The translations under genes and the position numbers were made by a program. A stretch of DNA of 36,697 bases from an uncultured Bacilli bacterium. Its GTDB lineage: Bacteria > Bacillota_I > Bacilli_A > RF39 > UBA660. Where the stretch lies: contig CAKPJX010000013.1 of assembly GCA_934163035.1 (NCBI GenBank), positions 1 through 36,697 on the forward strand, written 5' to 3'. Under the pieces are notes generated by a model. It was not told the origin of the DNA. It worked only from the letters and a program-made list of their open reading frames with translations, and made no database searches. How positions within the stretch are numbered: position 1 is the first letter of the stretch; the number at the start of each line of letters is the position of its first letter. Shown here piece by piece: positions 1-6,570 of this stretch.

Positions 1-275
1 GAAGAATGTGAAAAGTTAGACCAAAATAATAATAACTTAATTGGCTTTATTAAGCAGATATTAGAAATGTTAAAAGACTTTTTTAGAAGAATTCTACTTT
101 CTAGAAATGAAGTTAATAAAGAAAAAACAATAAACATTTTAAAAGAATGTTATGAAAAAGATTTTTATAAAGCTAGTGATTTAATAGATGTTCTAAAGAT
201 ACTGATAAAGAAATGGAAGTCAATGATTTTATAAAAGAAGAAACCTTAGAAAAAGAATACGACTATTTTAATTAG
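1..275 (+). pseudogene. 3' end of an unidentified gene, frameshifted
   Basis: The window opens inside a reading frame (frame of base 1) that encodes a basic, helical peptide and stops early at 232-234. In the third frame, from about base 195 on, a peptide continues (KDTDKEMEVNDFIKEE) and ends at the TAG at 273-275, just before a terminator hairpin. The simplest reading is one gene with a one-base loss near 193-197, either a real inactivating mutation or a sequencing/assembly error. I do not recognise the family. The start lies outside the window. Confidence 0.5.
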
Positions 276-290
276 CCGTATTCTTTGCTT
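252..290 (+). terminator. hairpin terminator of the first gene
   Basis: AAAGAATACG (252-261) pairs with CGTATTCTTT (277-286), a 10-bp stem. The stop codon at 273-275 lies in the loop. The tail is only partly T-rich, so the terminator may be weak. Confidence 0.6.
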
Positions 291-315
291 ATACTAAATT
301 TTTGATAATTTAGAA

Positions 316-370
316 ACACACTTGCAAATTGACATAATCAATTAGCATGTGTAAAAGGACTTGTCCTTTT
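316..370 (+). other. two tandem hairpins upstream of the 419-aa gene
   Basis: First hairpin: ACACA/TGTGT (316-320, 348-352), continued inward by TGC/GCA and AATTGA/TCAATT around a small loop. Second hairpin: AAAAGGAC (353-360) with GTCCTTTT (363-370), a perfect inverted repeat ending in four T. Together they could be a second terminator or a structured element upstream of the promoter at 421-426. The role is not known. Confidence 0.4.
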
Positions 371-418
371 AAATCCTGGGTAATAACCATTAAAAGTGAT
401 AAAAACTTAGAAATATGT

Positions 419-441
419 GATATAATAATTTACGATGGAGG
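419..441 (+). promoter_or_regulatory. extended -10 promoter and RBS of the 419-aa gene
   Basis: TGATATAAT spans 418-426 (-10 box at 421-426 with the TG extension); the -35 position has no good match. GGAGG at 437-441 lies 7 nt before the ATG at 449 and fixes that start over an in-frame upstream ATG at 347, which sits inside a hairpin without an RBS. The leader would be only about 16 nt. Confidence 0.5.
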
Positions 442-448
442 TTTCTAT

Positions 449-1708
449 ATGAATCTAAAAGAAGAATTAAAAAAATTAAGAACTAAATTATCAGGAAAAT
501 CAAACCAACCAACTACTAGTAAAACTACTGTCGTAAAATCAGAATTAACTGAGGAAGAAGAAAAAATGATGTTAGAAAGTATTGGTAAATTTAGAGAAGG
601 ATTTAAATCTTCAGCAGCTGAAGCGACGGCTAATCATTTTGCTAAGATTAGAAATGTTAATTTAGATGCTAAAGTAGATAATTTTATTGAATGGTATTTT
701 AAAAATATGGTTAAAGGACATTATACTGATATTGGAGAATTTCACAAGCCAAATGATATGAGAAATTTCATTGAAAAGATGGCTGTTTGGTATGAACTTA
801 GATATCCTGATTATGAAATTAATAGATTAATGCCTGGTTCTAGTCAAGAGGCAATAGAAATAAATGATGTAATGTTTAATAGTAATAAATATATAAATGA
901 ATTATTTGATGAAAATGCTGATGTTAGAGCATTAGACTGGGATGAATTCTATAATGCTAAAGCATTTATAAATTCCTTGTCATGGGATGAAAGATATTTA
1001 TTTGGAAGACCAAGATATAGAGATTTGGTATATATTGATTCACATCGCAGAAATGCCCATTTACATTTAACATCAAAAGGTTTTGTAGAATTAGCTGAAG
1101 AAATTGGAAGTTATACAAATTTCAAAGTTAAAGATGATGAATTAAAAGGCATGCATATTAAAGATGTTATAAATTTATTAAAAGAAAAAGGTATTTCATT
1201 GCCTAGTGGTAATGAATTAGAAGAAACCATAAAAGATGTTGAAAAATGGAATTATCAAAAAGAAGAAATGCTTAATTGTGTTATGTATAGAATAATTGAA
1301 AGAGGCGGAAATAGAATGGGACCACGTAGAGCGTTCATTTTTGCTAAAGAATTTGGAAGAAATATTGATATTCCTATGATGTATGGAGTTGATTATTCTG
1401 ATCCAGGATTAAGAAGTTTTATTATTGAATATATTAAAGCTGGTGGTTCTAAAGATTTAGTATGTTATATAGGATATTTTTCTAGAGCAAGTCAAAGTGA
1501 AAAAATGGATATGGTTTCAGTTGCTGATATGCTTAGAACTCATCATAATGACTGTGTTACTAAATATACGCCAGAAGAAACAGCACTACATCAAAGAATG
1601 GTAAATGCCCTAGCAAGTCAAGTTGACCAACAAGAAGTTAGAAAAGAAGAAGTAAAACAACTAAGATTACAAAGAAGATTGGAAAAAAGTAAGGATAATA
1701 GAAAATGA
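449..1708 (+). CDS. uncharacterised 419-aa protein, first gene of the SDH-protease operon
   Basis: I do not recognise this family. The protein is soluble-looking, without signal peptide or membrane segment. It starts with a charged, Lys/Glu-rich stretch (residues 1-50), has a long mixed central part with the repeated short motifs WDEFYNAK and WDERYLFGRPRYRD (around 170-190), and ends in a highly charged helix (EVRKEEVKQLRLQRRLEK) that is probably a coiled coil. The start is ATG 449, 7 nt after GGAGG. The next gene begins 46 nt downstream on the same strand with no terminator between, so it is probably co-transcribed with the ClpP-fold protease; it could be that protease's partner or substrate adaptor (inference only). 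Confidence 0.75.
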   Translation: MNLKEELKKLRTKLSGKSNQPTTSKTTVVKSELTEEEEKMMLESIGKFREGFKSSAAEATANHFAKIRNVNLDAKVDNFIEWYFKNMVKGHYTDIGEFHKPNDMRNFIEKMAVWYELRYPDYEINRLMPGSSQEAIEINDVMFNSNKYINELFDENADVRALDWDEFYNAKAFINSLSWDERYLFGRPRYRDLVYIDSHRRNAHLHLTSKGFVELAEEIGSYTNFKVKDDELKGMHIKDVINLLKEKGISLPSGNELEETIKDVEKWNYQKEEMLNCVMYRIIERGGNRMGPRRAFIFAKEFGRNIDIPMMYGVDYSDPGLRSFIIEYIKAGGSKDLVCYIGYFSRASQSEKMDMVSVADMLRTHHNDCVTKYTPEETALHQRMVNALASQVDQQEVRKEEVKQLRLQRRLEKSKDNRK

Positions 1709-1754
1709 TATTTAAAAAGTTATATCAAACTAATTATAAAAAAAGAGGTGTAAA

Positions 1755-2762
1755 ATGTCTTATATAGATAGAAAAGAATTATATAAAAAATTGGAAGAAA
1801 AGAGAAAAAGACCTTTACTGGTATATGTTACATCTATTCGTCCAGGATGTTCTGCTCAAATGGCACAGGATGTTCTACCGGAATTTATAAAACAAATTAA
1901 TACAATAGATAAAGATGTTAAAGAAATAGATTTACTTGTTTTAAGTAATGGCGGTGATCCAATAGTTTCTTGGAGAATTATTACTTTATTAAGAGAAAAA
2001 TTTGATAAGGTATCTATATTAATACCTTATACCGCTTATAGTGCCGCTACACTTTTGGCTTTAGGCGGAGATGAAATTATAATGCACCCATATGGAAATT
2101 TAGGGCCAATAGATCCACAAATTAATATAACTACACCACAAGGTCAAACAACTATTGGTTATGAAGATATAATAAAATATATTGAATTTGTCAAAGGCAT
2201 TGGAATTACAGATCAAGAATTAATACAAAAGTCATTTGAAAAACTTACATCTGAAATAGCGCCAACTACAATTGGTTTTGCTAAAAGAAGTTCTCAATTA
2301 GGGCTAACAATGGGTGAAAAATTACTTGCTACTCATATGACTGATGAAAATAAAACTAAGGTTATTTCTGAAACATTAAACTCAAAATTTTATCATCATG
2401 GTTATCCTTTAGGAAGAAAGGAAGCTAAAGAAATTGGGTTACCAATAGCAAAAAGTGATCCTGAAATAGAAGATATTATTTGGGATATTTGTGAAGACAT
2501 TATGGAAGAATTAGAATTTAATAAAACTTTTGATCCAGAAGGTTTGATTAAAGATAAAATTGCCAAACAACCTTTACCACAAATCGGTAAAGTAAATACT
2601 GTCAAAGAAGAAATAAAATTAGCCTTTTTGGAAAGTATAAAATTAAATTGTTTTATAAAAAATGAATTCATAGCAAATTATATCATGCAACCTGATACAT
2701 CTATGAATATGAATGTTATGGCTAGAAATGGTTCGTGGGAACGCGAGAAAGGAGACGAATAA
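1755..2762 (+). CDS. SDH-type serine protease (ClpP/crotonase fold)
   Basis: 335 aa. The core resembles the serine dehydrogenase proteinase family (SDH_protease, related to SppA/ClpP): a beta strand ending in LLVLSNGGDP (about 61-69), the nucleophile region PYTAYSAATLLALGGDEI (91-108, likely nucleophile Ser96), then MHPYGNLGPIDPQI (110-123), which in these families shapes the active site. No signal peptide or membrane helix is visible, so it is likely cytosolic, unlike most SppA proteins. RBS AGAGGTG lies just before ATG 1755. Its stop overlaps the next ATG (TAATG), so translation is probably coupled to the micropeptide gene. Family membership is fairly secure; the cellular substrate is unknown. 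Confidence 0.8.
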   Translation: MSYIDRKELYKKLEEKRKRPLLVYVTSIRPGCSAQMAQDVLPEFIKQINTIDKDVKEIDLLVLSNGGDPIVSWRIITLLREKFDKVSILIPYTAYSAATLLALGGDEIIMHPYGNLGPIDPQINITTPQGQTTIGYEDIIKYIEFVKGIGITDQELIQKSFEKLTSEIAPTTIGFAKRSSQLGLTMGEKLLATHMTDENKTKVISETLNSKFYHHGYPLGRKEAKEIGLPIAKSDPEIEDIIWDICEDIMEELEFNKTFDPEGLIKDKIAKQPLPQIGKVNTVKEEIKLAFLESIKLNCFIKNEFIANYIMQPDTSMNMNVMARNGSWEREKGDE

Positions 2763-2950
2763 TGTATATTAGTACAACGTCAAATATATTTATGCCAATA
2801 GAAAATAAAATTATACCTAGTAAAAGAAATTCAGCTCAAACAATTCCTTATTTTTTTTCATCAGTAGCAAATGAAAAAAAAGCAAATGGAAATACAATAA
2901 ATAAAAAAACAAATACATTAAAGACTAAAAACGACAAAAAAAATAAATAA
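2762..2950 (+). CDS. 62-aa basic micropeptide coupled to the SDH protease
   Basis: The start ATG shares one base with the stop of the protease gene (TAATG at 2760-2764), and a good RBS (GAAAGGAGA) lies within the end of that gene. The product is 62 aa, hydrophobic-neutral at the start and strongly Lys/Asn-rich at the end (KKANGNTINKKTNTLKTKN). No known family is recognised. The tight coupling argues for a real gene; the biased composition and short length leave doubt. Confidence 0.55.
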   Translation: MYISTTSNIFMPIENKIIPSKRNSAQTIPYFFSSVANEKKANGNTINKKTNTLKTKNDKKNK

Positions 2951-2983
2951 TACATCATATATTTATACTGTGGAGGTATAAAT

Positions 2984-3115
2984 ATGTTATATAAATATTT
3001 AACTTGTTGTAATGCTAGTATTTTATGTGAAAAGAATAGATATACAACTTTTAAGGGAATGAATTATCAGAAAACTTTTAAAGCTAAAAAAATTTTTATA
3101 AATTATCTAAATTAA
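2984..3115 (+). CDS. possible 43-aa small protein with four Cys
   Basis: ATG 2984 is preceded by TGGAGG (2971-2976) at normal spacing, as strong as the RBS of any gene nearby. The 43-aa product begins MLYKYLTCCNASILCEKN and is Lys/Phe-rich at the end; it has three Cys near the N-terminus (residues 8, 9 and 15). It follows the micropeptide gene by 33 nt and may be the last cistron of the operon. It could also be the 5' remnant of a larger decayed gene. The call rests on RBS and context only. Confidence 0.4.
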   Translation: MLYKYLTCCNASILCEKNRYTTFKGMNYQKTFKAKKIFINYLN

Positions 3116-3137
3116 TGATTTATAGTAAAAAATATGA

Positions 3138-3254
3138 TATAATATAGTTAGTTAATAGTTATTACTAACTATTTCTTTTGTTCTAGAAGTTGTTTTACTT
3201 CTTCCCTTAGGGCACCAGATTGATCGATACTCGAACAATAAAAGTTCGAGTTTT
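3138..3254 (+). other. tRNA-3'-end-like remnant with promoter box and terminator
   Basis: This stretch carries an extended -10 box (TGATATAAT, 3135-3143), a hairpin AGTTAGT/ACTAACT, a hairpin AGAAG/CTTCT (3186 onward), then GGCACCAGATTG (3211-3222), and a terminator hairpin ACTCGAAC (3229-3236) with GTTCGAGT (3244-3251) and a short T run. The 12-mer is identical to the 3' end and first flanking bases of the tRNA-Thr at 5659-5732 (5726-5737). No full cloverleaf can be folded: the 5' acceptor strand is missing. It may be a decayed tRNA-Thr copy, a duplicated tRNA 3' end left by integration, or a small RNA of about 110 nt. Confidence 0.35.
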
Positions 3255-3268
3255 AAAATGTTTAATAA

Positions 3269-3379
3269 GAGTATGAAAAAAAGCATTATGAAAATAGATC
3301 AGTTTTAATTTTATATGATAATACAATGCAATTAAAAGAAAATATTTTTAATAGTACTAAAAAATATATCATTAAATAA
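3269..3379 (+). pseudogene. short coding relic
   Basis: A 36-codon open stretch without a start codon encodes a peptide ending ENIFNSTKKYIIK and stops at 3377-3379. The part NIFNSTKK and its DNA (3341-3364) match, with two base differences over 24 nt and in the same frame, the NIFNGTKK part of the decayed gene at 6076-6462. It therefore looks like the remains of a second copy of that family. The match is short, so the call is tentative. Nothing else is seen between 3116 and 3392 apart from the tRNA-like remnant. Confidence 0.3.
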
Positions 3380-3392
3380 TTAAGTCATTTTA

Positions 3393-3421
3393 TTTACATA
3401 TCTAGACTAGTGTATTATAAT
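3393..3421 (+). promoter_or_regulatory. sigma-A promoter of the 137-aa gene
   Basis: TTTACA (3393-3398), 17-bp spacer, TATAAT (3416-3421), with a TG at 3411-3412. This is a near-consensus vegetative promoter; transcription would start near 3428, about 28 nt before the ATG at 3456. It probably also transcribes the tRNA-Thr that overlaps the end of the gene. Confidence 0.65.
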
Positions 3422-3455
3422 AAAATTATATTAATAATTAATGAAAGAGAATAAT

Positions 3456-3869
3456 ATGAAAGAAGAAGCACTTAGTGAGTATGATTTTTTAATTTTATTT
3501 TGTTCAAAACTTGTATCAAGAAGAATAAATTCTTTTAATATGTCAAGATTAGAAAAAAAGTTATATGAATATGCACTAGATTCTAGTTATGCCTCTTTAT
3601 TTAAAATGATGAGTATAAACAATGAAAATGAAAGAATTAATTTAATAGAGCCTATTACAGTATTTTGTACAGTTGGAACACTAGTAGCTATTAACTACCC
3701 AGAAAAGATTGTTATACCATTTTCAAAAGATGAAGCGACTAGAAAACTAGATAAATATAGTGATGAACATAAGGAAAAAATTGACACCATTATAGGTGAT
3801 ATCTTTGGCAAGCCAAAAAAGCATTGCAATGTAAAATATTATGATTTTTCAAAATATACGCCGAATTAG
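3456..3869 (+). CDS. unknown 137-aa protein, paralogue of 8131-8580, ends inside a tRNA
   Basis: I do not recognise the family. ATG 3456 is chosen over an in-frame ATG at 3441 because GAAAGAGA lies 5-6 nt before it. The protein is soluble and mostly helical. It aligns end to end, weakly but in order, with the minus-strand protein at 8131-8580: E-x-x-FL-x-L near the N-terminus, then LEKKL/LEQKL, SYASLF/KYRDLF, INL, and VGTL/YGIL. Its stop TAG (3867-3869) lies within the tRNA-Thr gene that begins at 3860, so the last three codons and the stop are shared with the tRNA acceptor arm. Processing of the tRNA 5' end would cut the message before its stop codon. Confidence 0.65.
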   Translation: MKEEALSEYDFLILFCSKLVSRRINSFNMSRLEKKLYEYALDSSYASLFKMMSINNENERINLIEPITVFCTVGTLVAINYPEKIVIPFSKDEATRKLDKYSDEHKEKIDTIIGDIFGKPKKHCNVKYYDFSKYTPN

Positions 3870-3935
3870 CTCAGCTGGTAGAGCAGTGCATTCGTAATGC
3901 AAAGGTCGAAGGTTCAAGTCCTTTATTCGGCACCA
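3860..3935 (+). tRNA. tRNA-Thr (anticodon CGT)
   Basis: 76 nt with encoded CCA. Acceptor GCCGAAT pairs perfectly with ATTCGGC; D arm GCTC/GAGC; anticodon loop TTCGTAA gives CGT, which reads ACG; T arm GAAGG/CCTTT with TTCAAGT loop. The first pair of the anticodon stem (G-A) is a mismatch. The 5' end overlaps the preceding CDS by 10 nt. Confidence 0.9.
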
Positions 3936-3945
3936 TATTGATTAT

Positions 3946-3973
3946 AAACTTGAGCGATTTGTTCAAGTTTTAA
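3946..3973 (+). terminator. terminator of tRNA-Thr(CGT)
   Basis: AAACTTGA (3946-3953) pairs with TCAAGTTT (3963-3970), 8 bp, followed by a short T run. It lies 10 nt after the tRNA CCA end. Confidence 0.7.
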
Positions 3974-4001
3974 TTATTAGTAATTTAAAAGGTGATGGCA
4001 T

Positions 4002-4928
4002 ATGATCAATATAATTCAAGATCTAATTCAAAATATCAGTAAAGAAAAAAATATAAAATGTACATTTATATCTAATGATTGGGTAACAATTCTAGAAAAA
4101 AATAATAAAATAAGGACTATAACTGGATATAAATTTGATTTGAATAAAGCATCACTTTCCAAGATATTTGATGATAAATATGCCACTTATGAATTATTAA
4201 GTCTATATAATATACCAGTAGTTGAACATAGACTACTATACTCAAAAAATAATAAAAATGAATATGCTAAAGAAATGAATAATTATGAATATATTAAAGA
4301 TATTTATAAAAGATATAATAATGATATAGTAATTAAAGCTAATAAAGGTACATGTGGTATAAATGTAAACCATTTTACAAAGTTAATAGATATAAGAAAA
4401 TATTATAATAAACTAAGTGGAGATCAATCATATAGTATCTGCCCATTTTATAATATAGAAAATGAGTATAGAGTAATAGTATTAAATAATGATATAAGAC
4501 TAATGTATAAAAAAATACTACCAGTAGTCTATGGTGATGGTAGACATACTATAAAAGAATTATTAGAAAAACATAACTATAGTTATTTTAAAGATTATAA
4601 TGATATAAATAAAGATACAATCTTAGTAAAAAATAAAGAATACAAATATAACTGGAAGTTTAATTTATCGTTCGGTGCAGTAGCATCTTTTGATATTGAT
4701 AGTAAAACAAGAGAGAAAATTGAAAGCATAATAAAACAAATAACAGATAAAATAGATATAGCTTTCTGTTCAATTGACATTATAAAAACAAGAGATAATA
4801 TGTACTACGTATTAGAAATCAATAGTGGTGTTATGATGAAAAACTTATTGCTTGAAAATAATCAAATCAGTGATAAAATCAAAAAGATATATAGTGATGC
4901 CATTGATTTAATGTTTAAAAATAACTAA
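4002..4928 (+). CDS. ATP-grasp ligase, cyanophycin synthetase/RimK-like
   Basis: 308 aa, the length of a single ATP-grasp module. Visible elements: IVIKANKGTCGINVNHF (about 110-126), the lysine and glycine-rich loop that clamps ATP; NEYRVIVLNNDIRLMYKK (about 152-169), followed by LPVVYGDGRHTIKELL, which closely follows the pattern of cyanophycin synthetase and the glutathione synthase/RimK group; and FCSIDII...YVLEINSG near the C-terminus, with the metal-binding Glu/Asn. The family joins a carboxylate to an amine using ATP through an acyl phosphate; which acid and amine are used here cannot be told. RBS AAGGTGATGG precedes ATG 4002. It converges with the GDPD gene and overlaps it by 4 nt. Confidence 0.8.
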   Translation: MINIIQDLIQNISKEKNIKCTFISNDWVTILEKNNKIRTITGYKFDLNKASLSKIFDDKYATYELLSLYNIPVVEHRLLYSKNNKNEYAKEMNNYEYIKDIYKRYNNDIVIKANKGTCGINVNHFTKLIDIRKYYNKLSGDQSYSICPFYNIENEYRVIVLNNDIRLMYKKILPVVYGDGRHTIKELLEKHNYSYFKDYNDINKDTILVKNKEYKYNWKFNLSFGAVASFDIDSKTREKIESIIKQITDKIDIAFCSIDIIKTRDNMYYVLEINSGVMMKNLLLENNQISDKIKKIYSDAIDLMFKNN

Positions 4929-5611
4929 TCAGGTTTAATATTTGTAATAAAAGAATCACTATAGTCCCGGTACTTAGATACCTCTTCATTACCTTGAATT
5001 GTCCAAGTTAGTATAATAGTCCCATTCTTCCTCCACTTTTGAACTTTTTTAAGCTTTACTTGTCTCTTAGAAACGGCAATAAAATCATATTTATAGTAAT
5101 TAAAAAATGTAAATCTAGAAGAAAAATCTACTCCAATTATTAATCCAATAATATAGTTAGGTCTATTCTTTTTAAACCAATTAATAATACTAGGATAAAA
5201 TGAACTAATAATAAATTGCCCTTTATAATTATCAAGCATATCAACAATGTCTAAACATATATTAGTATTTTTTTCTTTAATCTCTATATTTATTAATACA
5301 TCACCATTAATAAGAGATAATACTTCAGACAATAGAGGAGCCCTATAACTAGTTTTAATTAAAGGAAAAGCCTTAATCTCATCAAATGTACATTCATTAA
5401 CTTTTTTATTTATTTGCGTCATTCTATAAAGACTATTATCATGAAAAACAACAAGTTTTTTATCTTTAGTATATCTAACATCAAGTTCAATAGGAAGTTT
5501 TGATTTCTTTGCCAAAAGAAAAGCAAAAAAAGAATTTTCTGGAACTTTTTTATTATCATAAATCCCTCTATGAGCAATAGTTAACTTCTTTATATAATCA
5601 ATATTTTTCAT
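4925..5611 (-). CDS. glycerophosphodiester phosphodiesterase
   Basis: 228 aa, a typical length for a stand-alone cytosolic GDPD TIM barrel. Residues: HRG at 14-16 (catalytic His and Arg), ELD at 42-44 (metal ligands), FHD with His57 (second catalytic His), and NIEIKE near 100, the third acidic metal ligand. It would hydrolyse glycerophosphodiesters to glycerol-3-phosphate and an alcohol. No signal peptide or membrane segment, so a cytoplasmic role in lipid head-group turnover is likely. ATG 5611 follows AAGGGG on the minus strand at 5 nt; an upstream TTG is less likely. The gene is convergent with the ATP-grasp gene and the two stop codons overlap, with no terminator seen between them. Confidence 0.88.
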   Translation of the reverse strand: MKNIDYIKKLTIAHRGIYDNKKVPENSFFAFLLAKKSKLPIELDVRYTKDKKLVVFHDNSLYRMTQINKKVNECTFDEIKAFPLIKTSYRAPLLSEVLSLINGDVLINIEIKEKNTNICLDIVDMLDNYKGQFIISSFYPSIINWFKKNRPNYIIGLIIGVDFSSRFTFFNYYKYDFIAVSKRQVKLKKVQKWRKNGTIILTWTIQGNEEVSKYRDYSDSFITNIKPD

Positions 5612-5619
5612 AAAACCCC

Positions 5620-5648
5620 TTTTCAAAAAAATCTATCTATAATATAAT
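5620..5648 (+). promoter_or_regulatory. probable promoter of tRNA-Thr(GGT)
   Basis: TATAAT at 5643-5648 lies 11 nt before the tRNA 5' end; TTTTCA (5620-5625) at 17 bp is a poor -35 box. It overlaps the divergent 5' region of the GDPD gene. Confidence 0.45.
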
Positions 5649-5658
5649 ATGAATAGTT

Positions 5659-5732
5659 GCCGATATAGTTTAGTGGTAAAACAGGTCCTTGGTAAGGATC
5701 AGCGGACAGTTCAATTCTGTCTTTCGGCACCA
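5659..5732 (+). tRNA. tRNA-Thr (anticodon GGT)
   Basis: 74 nt with encoded CCA. Acceptor GCCGATA with TTTCGGC (one T-T mismatch at pair 6); D stem GTTT/AAAC; anticodon stem GGTCC/GGATC around loop TTGGTAA, anticodon GGT, reading ACC and ACU; T arm GACAG/CTGTC. It is a second threonine isoacceptor, 1.7 kb from the CGT tRNA. Confidence 0.88.
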
Positions 5733-5811
5733 GATTGTTAGAAAACTTGAATTTTTCAATTGTACTGATTAATTTGAGTTCTTAATATATTGTGTAACGA
5801 TGCAATAATGG

Positions 5812-5841
5812 AAACAGCCTGTCAAAAAGCTGTTTTTGTTT
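5812..5841 (+). terminator. hairpin terminator downstream of tRNA-Thr(GGT)
   Basis: AAACAGC (5812-5818) pairs with GCTGTTT (5829-5835), followed by TTGTTTT. It lies 80 nt after the tRNA. A weaker, imperfect TTGAA/TTCAA hairpin is found directly after the tRNA (about 5749-5761). Confidence 0.7.
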
Positions 5842-5872
5842 TATATTATTATATATAATTTGAAAAACTTAA

Positions 5873-6082
5873 CAAAAAGCGATATTACGATACATAGCTT
5901 TAAAGAAGGTAAGTTATATAAAGAGTGCAGAATCAGAAGAACTAATCAAAAATCATAAGATTTTCAATGATAAAATAGTTGTCACACTTTTAGATGGTTC
6001 GAATTTGTAGGTACCCTTAACAGAAGGAAACAAAACAAATTTATTAAATCAGATGTTTAAACAAGCAGGGCTAATATGCTAA
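5873..6082 (+). pseudogene. decayed small gene with in-frame TAG
   Basis: The frame is open from 5873 (after a TAA) to a TAA at 6080-6082, except for a TAG at 6008-6010. The translation on both sides has normal protein character (ESEELIKNHKIFNDKIVV, then VPLTEGNKTNLLNQMFKQ), which suggests one gene of about 65 codons with a nonsense mutation. There is no usable ATG and no RBS at the 5' side. I do not recognise the family. The 3' end overlaps the start of the next relic by 7 nt, the usual spacing of an operon that has since decayed. Confidence 0.5.
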
Positions 6083-6462
6083 AGGTTGCAACTTTTTCTA
6101 CTAATCCAAAAGAAATTGACACTTTTGCTAGTATTTTAGGTGGTGTTACAGGCTTAGTAACTGTATTTTACAGTCTAGGTTAGAGACTTATAAGTGATGA
6201 GGTTAAAGAGTCAGAAAAACATGACATACATTTATCAATTAGAGAGAGCCTGGAGGCTATAGATAATTCTAATATATTTAATGGTACTAAAAAACAAGAA
6301 ATGCCATTAAATATAAACACTCTAGATGGATATTCACTAAGTGATATGAAAAAAATTAGAAAAAACTTAAAAAGAAGAGAAGAATATAAATCTTATTTTG
6401 ATAAAGATGATAGTAACCCCGTATTAACAAAAAATTGGCAAATAATTGTTGTGAAGCTGTAA
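6076..6462 (+). pseudogene. decayed gene with in-frame TAG
   Basis: An ATG at 6076 opens a frame with a small hydrophobic N-terminal segment (ILGGVTGLVTVFYSLG), interrupted by TAG at 6181-6183 and then continuing for 92 codons to TAA 6460-6462 as a charged helical peptide (DGYSLSDMKKIRKNLKRR). Intact it would be a protein of about 128 aa with one N-terminal membrane segment. The middle (NIFNGTKK) matches the relic at 3269-3379. Family unknown. Confidence 0.5.
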
Positions 6463-6521
6463 GATAAAAGTTTTGACTTTAGCTTATTAGTCATCAATTA
6501 AACAAAAAAATTAAATATAAA

Positions 6522-6559
6522 AAATAAGAAACATTTATAAATTAAAATATTTCTTATTT
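6522..6559. terminator. bidirectional hairpin
   Basis: AAATAAGAAA (6522-6531) pairs with TTTCTTATTT (6550-6559), 10 bp, with T-rich flanks on both strands. It separates the decayed plus-strand genes from the minus-strand gene ending at 6571 and probably ends that minus-strand transcript. Confidence 0.55.
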
Positions 6560-6570
6560 CTATATAATTT

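Noticed and set aside
347..448. N-terminal extension of the 419-aa gene to an ATG at 347
   Set aside because: This ATG is inside a hairpin, has no RBS, and lies upstream of the likely promoter; GGAGG sits before ATG 449.
2402..2671. Open frame on the minus strand inside the SDH protease gene
   Set aside because: It lies wholly antisense to a gene with clear family motifs and has no RBS. Similar antisense open stretches occur inside mutS, sigE, gltX and others.
3160..3216. Riboswitch or T-box reading of the hairpins before GGCACCA
   Set aside because: No specifier loop, no T-box sequence and no known aptamer core could be matched, and no gene follows within reach.
5873..6462. TAG recoding, since both adjacent relics are cut by TAG
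   Set aside because: TAG is used as an ordinary stop at the ends of several intact genes (for example 9938-9940 and 27979-27981), and the first relic lacks a start codon. Decay is simpler.
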